The translations under genes and the position numbers were made by a program. A DNA stretch of 35,717 nt from Candidatus Marsarchaeota G2 archaeon ECH_B_1 (GTDB lineage: Archaea; Thermoproteota; Thermoprotei_A; Marsarchaeales; Marsarchaeaceae): NCBI GenBank assembly GCA_003019535.1, contig NEXG01000026.1:173-35889 (forward strand). Reading direction: 5' to 3'. Position 1 is the first letter of the stretch. The number at the start of each line of letters is the position of its first letter. The notes beneath the pieces were generated by a model, which did not search any database, was not told the origin of the DNA, and saw only the letters and a list, made by a program, of their open reading frames with translations. Positions 24,657 through 31,858 of the stretch are shown here, piece by piece.

Positions 24657-24690
24657 AAATCCATTTAAACCTATTTATTTTGAAACTGTT

Positions 24691-25280
24691 TGTGACGGCG
24701 CAGAGGAATATGAATAGGTCTGGAGCACGCCTAATCTTGCTTAGCTGGCTCTCCCAAGGCAGTAACACATCCTTTGAGATGGCGATGCTGCTCGTGTTGG
24801 CATACGCCTCTGAGTTCAGCCTTGATCGGAAAACTTGGTGTTTGACCTGGTTTGAGACCTTAATCTGCTTTGGGTGCGTCGGATCGGGATGCGTAGCTTG
24901 GATTTCCCTTCCATATCTGTCGATATGCGTCTGGGAGTTGTGGTAGTACCCGACGCCGTCGTCCGCGAAGGCTTGAGCTACTGCTTCAAGCCGCTCGGGC
25001 GCGTACAGGTCGTCGTCTTCTAAGAATGTGATGAGAGTGTTCTGAGCCAGATTTACGCCTTCACGAATTTTGGCGCCCACCTGTACTTCACGTGAAACAA
25101 TACTCCTCACTCCAAGCCTGTCCAAACTGGAGTCTATCACACTATCCTCAAAGTTCTTAACAACAATAACCTCATACATGTCGTCTCTAAGCGTCTGGCT
25201 AAGAGCCGAGTTAACCGCCTCCAACACAAAATCCTTCCTCGTGGTGCGATGATAATCACAGATATGGCTTCACCAAGCAT
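24691..25280 (-). pseudogene. Family-2 glycosyltransferase, frameshifted and interrupted by the TnpB element
   Basis: The start MLGEAISVIIIA (ATG 25280) is the typical first beta strand of a GT2 enzyme. At about 25245 the frame is lost. One missing base after the Ala codon would restore TTRKDFVLEAVNSALSQTL, the expected UDP-sugar-binding helix. The second frame then runs to the GT2 metal-binding motif FLEDDDLY and to RAPDLFIFLCAVTNS. After that the sequence enters the TnpB element; the frame's own stop is at 24613, with an element-derived tail. A probable 3' end lies at 22859-22990. GT2 enzymes transfer sugars to lipids, proteins or polysaccharides. It is the last gene of a three-gene minus-strand set and is almost certainly inactive. 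Confidence 0.75.
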
Positions 25281-25351
25281 TCCAACACTGCCTCGTCCAC
25301 CTAACAAATAGGGATTTCGGGGGCCAACCACAACTCGCTGAGGATACTCAC

Positions 25352-26263
25352 TTAGCTGGGGAAGCTTTCCCGTAATAGCCTTAGACCAGCCTCTGTAAGG
25401 TTATGGTTCCCGCTACTAGCACCGTACGCCACCCAGTAAAGGGGCGCCAAATCTCGATGGAACCCCACTCTTGGACTCAGGTACTGGGGATATTCTTCCC
25501 GCTGGATTTCGAGCACGTGTTTTCCGATGTGCTCCTCCACATAGAAAAGCCCAGCATAGTCTATTGCGGGGTCACCCACAGCGGCTTCACCCCAATCGAT
25601 CAGTCCAACTAGGCAACCGGTGTCGTCGACAAGTAAATTCCTCGGATCTATGTCCCCATGTATTAGCTTGGGTGTGAATCCGAGGCTTTGGAGTCGCTTA
25701 GCGTATTCCGCAACGCGCTCTAATATGGTGTTACGAAGCCTTGACGGAAGGGCTGAGCCAGCCATATCGATGAGCCTGAAGACCTCTGAGCGGAGGGCTT
25801 CAGCCCATTTCCTAGGCGTATCGTGCACTGGAACCATTTCGGAGCATTCATTGGGCGGGCTAATGCTGTGAATCTTCTCCATTAGTTGTGCCAGCATATG
25901 GCACACTTCATGAGTCGACGTAGTTAGACGCATCCCCCGCTGCGTCGATACCCAGCCTCGGATCGCCTCGTATACTAGCAGGACGCACTCCTCGCCGTCG
26001 ATATTTACAACGCATTTAGCCAGCTCGCGAGGTATTATCTCACCCAGCTCAGCCCTAAGGTGTGGTAGTAGACACGCTTCCTTTAAAAGCTTGAAGCCAC
26101 CAACGCTGCTCTTTGAGAGTTTAGCGACAAGCGAGTGGTTGAGCTCGTACACGTGGTTGTCCCATCCATGTTCAAATCGGCGAAGAGAGTTTACGCCGAG
26201 TTGCGGCACACACACTCTGAGGGCTTGTAAAACTCGCTTCCTAGGGGTTAACTTGCGCGCCAA
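25352..26263 (-). CDS. Aminoglycoside phosphotransferase (APH)-type small-molecule kinase
   Basis: This 303-residue protein kinase-like enzyme belongs to the APH/ChoK group. The ATP-binding N-lobe has LVAKLSK (Lys48) and the hinge LLVYEAIRGW. The catalytic loop is LIHGDIDPRNLLVDD (His202, Asp204, Asn209). The metal-binding segment is GLIDWGEAAVGDPAIDYA (Asp223), and a YWVAYGAS block lies near the C-terminus. All catalytic residues are present. These kinases phosphorylate antibiotics, sugars, choline or homoserine-type alcohols; archaeal members are mostly metabolic. It starts with TTG 21 nt after the folate-type gene and stops 72 nt before the glycosyltransferase, so it sits in an operon of unknown shared purpose. 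Confidence 0.88.
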   Translation of the reverse strand: MARKLTPRKRVLQALRVCVPQLGVNSLRRFEHGWDNHVYELNHSLVAKLSKSSVGGFKLLKEACLLPHLRAELGEIIPRELAKCVVNIDGEECVLLVYEAIRGWVSTQRGMRLTTSTHEVCHMLAQLMEKIHSISPPNECSEMVPVHDTPRKWAEALRSEVFRLIDMAGSALPSRLRNTILERVAEYAKRLQSLGFTPKLIHGDIDPRNLLVDDTGCLVGLIDWGEAAVGDPAIDYAGLFYVEEHIGKHVLEIQREEYPQYLSPRVGFHRDLAPLYWVAYGASSGNHNLTEAGLRLLRESFPS

Positions 26264-26284
26264 TGTGAGTGGTCAACTCATCGG

Positions 26285-27025
26285 CTACGGCCGCGCACGC
26301 CCAACACGTATTCCATCTTCCGCGGCCAGCTCTTGTAGGAGTGGTGTCTCCCCCAGCTTTTCCTCTGGTAGGAGGCCCCAGATTACCCCGGGCGGCCTAC
26401 TCTTTCTCCCGTGCGCATCGAATCTCAGCTCAGGCGTAAAGTAGGCGTCTAAGCTCACATCGAACTCCTCCAGCGGTATCTTCCCAACTATTTGTAGGGG
26501 GTGCACAGTTGTGAAGATTGGTGTCTCATCCGATACTTTACCGAAGCGTCTCAGAATCGCGTACTCGAGTTCAGCGTAACCTTCACCCTTACCTATTCTG
26601 GCGCCGTCTGGGGCTACAGCCACCGAGCCGAAAACCAAAAGGTCTATTCGTGGTAGGCTTCGGGGGTGAACCAGCTCGCCTATACGGAAAGCCCCACCTA
26701 TACTTGAGGCCTTAGAGGCGTCATCCACCTTCTTTGGGTCTATGAGTAGGAAGCCACGCCTTAATCTCGGAGTGGGCATGATGAGTGTCTTCCCCTCCTC
26801 TATACACCGCCTCCGCACCTCCCTCTGCGGGGAGTCGGGGTTAACCTTAACCACACCGGCGAGCCTGAATTCCTCCGAGGAGCAGAGGAGGTTGGCGGCC
26901 CGCTCAGAACCCCTAAAGTTGGGTATCCGCCCAAAAGCCCTAAAAGGGAATCCCAGAACCTTCCTCTCTTCAAGCAGGCTCCAAACCTTATGCCTTATCC
27001 TGCTCTTAACCTCCCTCGCGCTCAT
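26285..27025 (-). CDS. 5-formyltetrahydrofolate cyclo-ligase-like protein (MTHFS domain)
   Basis: This 247-residue protein carries an MTHFS-like fold, related to enzymes that convert 5-formyl-THF into 5,10-methenyl-THF with ATP. Landmarks are KSRIRHKVWSLLEERKV at the start, VKVNPDSPQREVRRRCIEEG, LIMPTPRLRRGF, and the phosphate-binding motif GARIGKGEGYAELEY. It resembles the longer archaeal/eukaryotic MTHFSD-type branch more than bacterial YgfA. The ATG at 27025 has a TATA-like box 26 nt upstream, supporting a leaderless start; a TTG at 27028 adds one residue. It is the first gene of the minus-strand operon with the APH kinase. Confidence 0.82.
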   Translation of the reverse strand: MSAREVKSRIRHKVWSLLEERKVLGFPFRAFGRIPNFRGSERAANLLCSSEEFRLAGVVKVNPDSPQREVRRRCIEEGKTLIMPTPRLRRGFLLIDPKKVDDASKASSIGGAFRIGELVHPRSLPRIDLLVFGSVAVAPDGARIGKGEGYAELEYAILRRFGKVSDETPIFTTVHPLQIVGKIPLEEFDVSLDAYFTPELRFDAHGRKSRPPGVIWGLLPEEKLGETPLLQELAAEDGIRVGRARP

Positions 27026-27047
27026 CAAGATGAGTGAGTGAAATACC

Positions 27048-27054
27048 TATTTAA
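27048..27054 (-). promoter_or_regulatory. TATA-like box, leaderless promoter of the folate-type operon
   Basis: On the minus strand TTAAATA is centred 26 nt before the ATG at 27025. No Shine-Dalgarno precedes it. Confidence 0.6.
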
Positions 27055-27193
27055 GGATTAAAAAGCGTATACCACCAACCCGCCCCATCGGCGTATGTAG
27101 TTATAAGGCTGGTGTGGTGTTGGCTTATATGTAACAATGGGGTTATGATGATTCACGTGGCCGTTATGCTTGCTGGCTACAGGTTATCGTGAA

Positions 27194-27204
27194 TTATTTA
27201 ATAA
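27194..27204 (+). promoter_or_regulatory. TATA-like box for the P450 gene
   Basis: TTATTTAATAA is centred about 32 nt before the TTG at 27231, giving a leader of only a few nucleotides. Confidence 0.5.
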
Positions 27205-27230
27205 GCTACCAAGGCTTAAGAAGAGTGTGA

Positions 27231-28361
27231 TTGTGGTTGTTGGCGGGTGAATCCCTGTTCTCTTGGTATCGGAATATGAGGGAGACGTCACCGGTTTATT
27301 TTGATAAGGATTGGAATTGCTGGAACATCTACACATACGATTATGCGCTGCAGGCGCTTCGCAACCCTACTGTGTTCTCTTCCACGCCGCCTATTCAAGG
27401 CTCGGCTGACAGCCTTTCGGGTAGCATGATACTCATGGATCCACCTAAGCACACGGTTTTCCGCTCCCTTGTCAACAGGTTTTTCACAGCTAAGGCGGTG
27501 CAGGTGTTGGAGCCCCAAATAGAGAGGCTGGCTGAGAACCTGCTGAATAGTGTTGAGTGTGAGGATGCCTTCGACTTTGTCGAGGCCTTCGCTGTACCTC
27601 TTCCAGTTACAGTTATAGCCAGGCTACTCGGCGTACCAGAAGAGGACATGCCTCTGTTTAAGAAGTGGACTGACTCCATAGTTGGAGTGGATGGAGGCGG
27701 GGGGTACACATCTTCACAGGAGGGTTTGAATGAGTACTTCAAAGAAATAATTGAGTCGCGGAGGGCGGAGCCGAAGAGCGACCTGATATCAGAGCTACTG
27801 TCCAGCGAAGTCGATGGTAGGAGTCTGAGCACGAGTGAGCTTCTCGGCTTCTGCACCCTCCTACTAGTCGCCGGAAACGAGACCACGACCAACCTGCTGA
27901 GCAACGCTGTGAAGGCTTTCTCTGAGAACCCTGAGGCGCAGGAAAAACTTCTAGCCAACCCCGAAGCCACACTACAGCTTGGGATAGAGGAGGTGCTAAG
28001 ATACTACTCCCCAGTCCAAGTTTTACCACACAGGTTCGCGAAGATGGACACAACGATTGGCGGTCAAACAATCAGGTCAGGAGAGCAGGTAGCAATCTGG
28101 CTGGGCTCAGCCAACAGGGATGAGCGCAAGTTTGTTAACGCGGAGAAGTTCGTGGTCGATAGGAGACCGAACGAGCATATAGCCTTCGGCTCGGGCTCCC
28201 ACATGTGTCTGGGTGCCCCCCTAGCCCGCCTCGAAGCTAAGGTTGGCCTCAGCGTCTTCTTCAGGAGGTTTAAAGGGTTGAGCGTGAAGGAGTTCGAGAT
28301 GCTAAGCGGCCCACTCATATACGGATACAGAAGGCTGATCGTAGAGGTTGAACAGCGATGA
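27231..28361 (+). CDS. Cytochrome P450 (CYP119-like)
   Basis: This 376-residue soluble P450 resembles the thermostable Sulfolobus CYP119 in length and sequence. It has the I-helix oxygen-activation motif LLVAGNETTTN (211-221), the K-helix ExxR EEVLR (Glu254/Arg257), SANRDERKF, and the haem loop FGSGSHMCLGAPLARLE with the axial Cys326. There is no membrane anchor. The substrate is unknown; CYP119 itself has no settled physiological substrate, and no ferredoxin or reductase gene is adjacent. The start is TTG with a TATA-like box just upstream. The next gene (DUF998) starts 28 nt after the stop, so the two form a small operon. Confidence 0.95.
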   Translation: MWLLAGESLFSWYRNMRETSPVYFDKDWNCWNIYTYDYALQALRNPTVFSSTPPIQGSADSLSGSMILMDPPKHTVFRSLVNRFFTAKAVQVLEPQIERLAENLLNSVECEDAFDFVEAFAVPLPVTVIARLLGVPEEDMPLFKKWTDSIVGVDGGGGYTSSQEGLNEYFKEIIESRRAEPKSDLISELLSSEVDGRSLSTSELLGFCTLLLVAGNETTTNLLSNAVKAFSENPEAQEKLLANPEATLQLGIEEVLRYYSPVQVLPHRFAKMDTTIGGQTIRSGEQVAIWLGSANRDERKFVNAEKFVVDRRPNEHIAFGSGSHMCLGAPLARLEAKVGLSVFFRRFKGLSVKEFEMLSGPLIYGYRRLIVEVEQR

Positions 28362-28389
28362 GTTTTCAGCGTTAAGTGGTGGCGTCTCG

Positions 28390-28983
28390 GTGAGGCTTCA
28401 GGGTGCAACGGCGTATTTGGGCCTTGCCGCCGCGGTGGTCGCCTGGATCGTGATAGGTGTTTGCATAATAACTAATCCATGGTTCGTGTTCACTAGGAAC
28501 GCGTTCAGCGATCTCGGGGGTCCCCAATCCACCGATCCCTGGCTCTACAACTACGGGTTAATAGCGGTGGCTTTGCTTGTGTTTGTCTACGCCACACACT
28601 TGGCGCGCGTCGGGGTGAATAGGGTGGAGGTTGTGTCCGCCTCCTTCGTGATGGTCGCCGCGATTTTTCTGGCTCTGATAGGCATCTACCATGAGGGTAC
28701 ATACCCCCACGTGTTTGTGTCCACATGGTTCTTCGTGCAGTTCGATATAGCCATACTCACGTCGGGCATAGGCTTGCTTGTGAGAGGCTTAAAAAGGTCG
28801 GCCTACGGGGTGCTATGCCTCGTTCTGATAGCCACACTCGTAGCGGCGCTCATACCCTGGCCTTCAGCTGCCACGCTCGAGGTTTGGGGCATCGGTGCCA
28901 TAGACGTCTGGGCCATCCTCGTCTTCCCACACTATACAGGCAAACCCAGAAACACAGTCAAGGCCAACCAGAATGGTGTGTAA
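28390..28983 (+). CDS. DUF998-family membrane protein
   Basis: This is a protein of about 197 residues with five or six hydrophobic segments. It carries the DUF998 features TRNAFSDLGG after TM1, LYNYGLIAVALLVF in TM2 and GIYHEGTYPHVFVSTWFF in the middle. The family is uncharacterised, but its members are widespread archaeal and bacterial membrane proteins. I chose GTG 28390 because the homology begins just after it and GGTGG lies 7 nt upstream. A TTG at 28348 inside the P450 gene would add 14 non-homologous residues. It follows the P450 and may provide or receive its substrate (inference). Confidence 0.78.
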   Translation: MRLQGATAYLGLAAAVVAWIVIGVCIITNPWFVFTRNAFSDLGGPQSTDPWLYNYGLIAVALLVFVYATHLARVGVNRVEVVSASFVMVAAIFLALIGIYHEGTYPHVFVSTWFFVQFDIAILTSGIGLLVRGLKRSAYGVLCLVLIATLVAALIPWPSAATLEVWGIGAIDVWAILVFPHYTGKPRNTVKANQNGV

Positions 28984-29241
28984 GAGTCGACTAGCAGCCT
29001 TCTTATTCGACTCAAAGTAGGAAACCAGTCGTCCCCCAAGTTTGATTTATGCTTTCGAGGACTAGGGTTTTCGCTCTAGCTGTGTTAATATCTCTAGCTG
29101 AAACAACTTATGATGTGGATGTGCCCCATACAAACAACACACGGCTTGTGGATGGGTGTAAAGAGTAGTAATCAAACGCATGCCGTCACGAATTCTTCGG
29201 CGAGTAAGTTCACGGGTTCTAAGACTTGAAGGTGCAGTGAC

Positions 29242-30036
29242 TTGGAGGGTTCGAATCACACTGGTGGCTCAAAAGTCAACGACGCGTGGTCGGGCTTTAG
29301 CCTGCGCTTCGCGTCCACAACACAGCTCTACCAGGTGCTAAAGCCCTTGACTTCTATTAATACCACCCTCGTCGTGAGCCTCCGCGATGATTTCCTGGAG
29401 GCTAAGTGCATCAGTCCCTCCCATGTGTCCATGGCTATACTCGTCATACCGAAAGAAGCCTTCGCTGAGTACTCCGTCAATGGCCAAACCAGCTTCGCAT
29501 TCGAGCTTGAAGGGCTTCTCACCGCTCTGCGTACGGTGGGTGAGAGCTGGATCCGTCTGTTTTCGGAGGGCGAACCCTCCGACGCCGGGGGAATACTGGC
29601 GGCCGAGTTCAGGGAGGGAAGCATGAGGTGGGGGTTGGATAGCCCAGCCACCCCCATACCAGACCTCAGGGTTGAATTCGACGTGGAGTCACTCCTACTA
29701 CTCGACGAGCTCAGGGATCAGGTGGCTCACGCATATTCAGGGGGATGTTCACGCGTCACCTTTAACACGCGGGGTGATGCTTTCAGTGTGGGCTGCGCAG
29801 GCCTAATGAAGAGGTTTTCACCCATCTGGATCAGGTATAAGACAGATGCGGTTGATGTATCATACAGCTTAGCCGAGCTAAGGAGCATGCTCATCACGTC
29901 GAGGAACCTGAGGGTGGTTCGGGTCTCGTTCGGAAACGACAAACCTCTATCACTGCACTATACTGTTCCTCTGAATTACACTCTGAGGGCCGCCACCATC
30001 AAATACTTCCTAGCACCCGAACAACCCGCTGAGTAA
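29242..30036 (+). CDS. PCNA-family DNA sliding clamp homologue, divergent
   Basis: This 264-residue protein has the two-domain PCNA fold. Domain 1 includes DDFLEAKCISPSHVSMAILV and IPKEAFAEYSVNGQTSFAFE, like DPSHV/F..Y in PCNA. The interdomain linker is TPIPDLRVEFDVESLL. Domain 2 ends VSYSLAELRSMLITS, VRVSFGNDKPLSLHY and TIKYFLAPEQPAE, a close match to the canonical PCNA C-terminus. It has about 20 extra N-terminal residues (from TTG 29242; no nearer start) and a slightly altered linker. PCNA rings tether DNA polymerase, ligase and FEN1 to DNA. Archaea of this kind often have more than one paralogue, forming hetero-rings. It is isolated from other replication genes; 258 nt of non-coding sequence precede it. 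Confidence 0.85.
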   Translation: MEGSNHTGGSKVNDAWSGFSLRFASTTQLYQVLKPLTSINTTLVVSLRDDFLEAKCISPSHVSMAILVIPKEAFAEYSVNGQTSFAFELEGLLTALRTVGESWIRLFSEGEPSDAGGILAAEFREGSMRWGLDSPATPIPDLRVEFDVESLLLLDELRDQVAHAYSGGCSRVTFNTRGDAFSVGCAGLMKRFSPIWIRYKTDAVDVSYSLAELRSMLITSRNLRVVRVSFGNDKPLSLHYTVPLNYTLRAATIKYFLAPEQPAE

Positions 30037-30072
30037 GACGCCCTCCTCTGGGTGTGCTCGCTTGGCTACCCA

Positions 30073-30804
30073 CTAAATCGCCCTCTGGGTTTCGCGTCTG
30101 TGTTCGAGTGCGACTAGGAAGGTCGCCAGCATAAGCGGACTCAGCTCGTTCGAGTAAACCTCTATCTTATACCTTCCGAGATTGTAGGCAGTGAGATTCC
30201 TCAGGAATCCGCCTGGGAAGTCTAGTTTAACCGTGGCTAGCAAACCACCCGTGGCCGCCGAGGTGAGTGTGAACTCGCTGTTGAAGGCGTCACCACTCAC
30301 TGACACGGTCCTCTCGCCCCCCGCATCCTCGAGCCAGAAGTTGTCTTGAAAAATCATCTGGCCAAGTAACTGGTGTTTAACCCTACCCACCAGTTCTCGC
30401 TGGGCTCCTGTGGCGTCGAATGTGTTGTGCAGTGAAACTGGATGCTGCTTCACGTGGCCTATCAGGTTGCCGTACTCGTCGACCACTTCATACTCGAAGC
30501 CTAGTAGGGATTGTTTCCTCGCCACCAAAACATCCCTCCCACCCTTGTCTTTGAAGCCTATGTCCGTGAACACGTGCTTGTGCTTCCCTGTTTGGAGCTG
30601 GGCAACATAGCTGGCGATGGGGGCGGTCGACCCATCTGGCCGTTGCGGCGTGAGTGTAGGTGCGGGGGTGGACGTGTTTGGCTGCTGTGCTTGCCCCTGC
30701 CAGCCCGTCTGTGCCTGTACGCCTTGAAGTCTGCTTCCGCAACCCATGCAGAATACAGCTTCGTCGGGGTTAGTATACCCACACACATTACAAGTTGTAA
30801 CCAT
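30073..30804 (-). CDS. Zinc-ribbon protein with LURP-one/scramblase-like (Tubby-fold) domain
   Basis: This is a protein of about 243 residues. One zinc ribbon (CNVCG...CMGCG) heads it, followed by a Pro/Thr/Gln-rich linker (about 30-70). The C-terminal domain carries the repeating strand pattern LLGFEYEVVDEYGNLIGHVK, then GEREL-like turns and YKIEVYSNELSPLMLATFLV, as in the LURP-one/phospholipid-scramblase/Tubby-like superfamily. The final helix (LSPLMLATFLVALEHR) is the hydrophobic core helix of that fold. Members bind phosphoinositides or membranes in other organisms. The ATG at 30804 is preferred over a GTG at 30810. Function in archaea is not known. Confidence 0.7.
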   Translation of the reverse strand: MVTTCNVCGYTNPDEAVFCMGCGSRLQGVQAQTGWQGQAQQPNTSTPAPTLTPQRPDGSTAPIASYVAQLQTGKHKHVFTDIGFKDKGGRDVLVARKQSLLGFEYEVVDEYGNLIGHVKQHPVSLHNTFDATGAQRELVGRVKHQLLGQMIFQDNFWLEDAGGERTVSVSGDAFNSEFTLTSAATGGLLATVKLDFPGGFLRNLTAYNLGRYKIEVYSNELSPLMLATFLVALEHRRETQRAI

Positions 30805-30898
30805 AAACACGTTATCCTAAGTGGCTCATCAGCGTTATGCATCCAGTCAGCACGACCCATATAGTTCTATCTGCACCATAGTGACTTTTGGGTGAATT

Positions 30899-31744
30899 TT
30901 ACTCGGAGGGTGTATACCTTATGGTTTTCCCACGCCAGAGGTCTCTGTCCCCCCACAGGCCGTGTTTCCACGCGGTGAACTCTACTATCTGTGAGTGGTC
31001 TATAAACAGGTTAACGTCTCTGCTGATGTTTTTGAGGTACCATTTGAACACTGGTGGGTCTGAGGCTTCGAACATGAGCTTATCGTATCCGAATTCGTCC
31101 ACGAGTCGCTTTATGGCGTCCAGTCTCCACTTTTGTGGTGGTAAATCCTCGGTTATGCCCTCCGATTCAACCATGATCATATAGGCACCCGCTTCGAGGT
31201 AAGCCCTTGTCTCCTCTATGAATGAGTCAAGAGACCTGTACTCCATTTTCTCTTCGTATCCAGATATATGTGTGCCGGCGCCCGCTCCCACGAGGAGTGA
31301 GACCTCCGGTTTCGGCTTTAGCCCAGCCCGCCTCACCCTCTTCACGAGGGCCACCTTATCTTCGAGTGGCATATTCATAACCTCAGGCGCCATGCCACTC
31401 GACACTTCGAGCACATCGAATCCGAGATCCCTACACTTGTCTATATACTTGTCCACGGCGTCCGCTCCATCCACTAGCACGCGCTCAATCCACCCACCAG
31501 TATCCACGAACACGCCGTGCGAATGGCACACTTCAATATACATTCTAAGCCTCTCCTCGCTGAGGAGGCTAAAGGAGCCACCAGCAAACTTTAGGCCGTC
31601 GACGTATTCACCCCAGTCATCAAGCAGTCCGCGAAGGTAGTCGTATGTTACAGCCGAGTAGTAGGGTCCACGTATTTCAACCAAGCCCTTACTCCTAGGT
31701 TTCGGAGCCACGGGGTGTGTTGAAACAAAATCGAAGGGTTTCAA
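30899..31744 (-). CDS. Phosphosulfolactate synthase-like protein (ComA family)
   Basis: This 281-residue TIM-barrel enzyme belongs to the ComA family, which joins sulfite and phosphoenolpyruvate to phosphosulfolactate, the first step of coenzyme M synthesis in methanogens. Conserved blocks are DYLRGLLDDWGEYVDGLKFAG, then VFVDTGGWIERVLVDG and DVLEVSSGMAPEVMN, with MIMVESEGITEDL and KLMFEASDP. Non-methanogenic archaea and bacteria carry relatives whose role is often sulfolactate-type metabolism or unknown. The length is slightly longer than ComA. It starts with TTG, preceded by GGTGG; a TTAATTA box lies about 38 nt upstream. No other coenzyme-M gene is nearby. Confidence 0.8.
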   Translation of the reverse strand: MKPFDFVSTHPVAPKPRSKGLVEIRGPYYSAVTYDYLRGLLDDWGEYVDGLKFAGGSFSLLSEERLRMYIEVCHSHGVFVDTGGWIERVLVDGADAVDKYIDKCRDLGFDVLEVSSGMAPEVMNMPLEDKVALVKRVRRAGLKPKPEVSLLVGAGAGTHISGYEEKMEYRSLDSFIEETRAYLEAGAYMIMVESEGITEDLPPQKWRLDAIKRLVDEFGYDKLMFEASDPPVFKWYLKNISRDVNLFIDHSQIVEFTAWKHGLWGDRDLWRGKTIRYTPSE

Positions 31745-31858
31745 ACCAATCCACCAAGAGTATACACCCGCAGGCTAATTAATGTGTGGTTGGGCCTGTT
31801 ATGAACACGATAGCTGGTATACAGCCGGCTGAGCCTGTGTTTGGGGTTCTGGTGCCCT

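Larger units (their letters stand above)
22991..24690 (-). mobile_element. IS200/IS605-superfamily (IS1341-like) element carrying only tnpB
   Basis: A tnpB gene without a Y1 transposase lies inside what looks like one glycosyltransferase gene. The right end is placed near the hairpin at 22995-23016 and the left end about 30 nt before tnpB, where the glycosyltransferase sequence stops making sense (after CAVTNS). Such elements have subterminal hairpins and no terminal inverted repeats, and insert without target duplication, as is compatible here. Without TnpA it would depend on a transposase supplied from elsewhere. Boundaries are approximate to within about 15 nt. Confidence 0.6.

Noticed and set aside
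27395-27970. 191-codon minus-strand frame opposite the P450
   Set aside because: Antisense shadow; the P450 on the other strand has all its motifs.
29236-29266. A GGTTCGAATC sequence resembling a tRNA T-loop at the start of the PCNA-like gene
   Set aside because: The flanking bases do not pair as a T-stem, and no acceptor, D or anticodon arm is found upstream.
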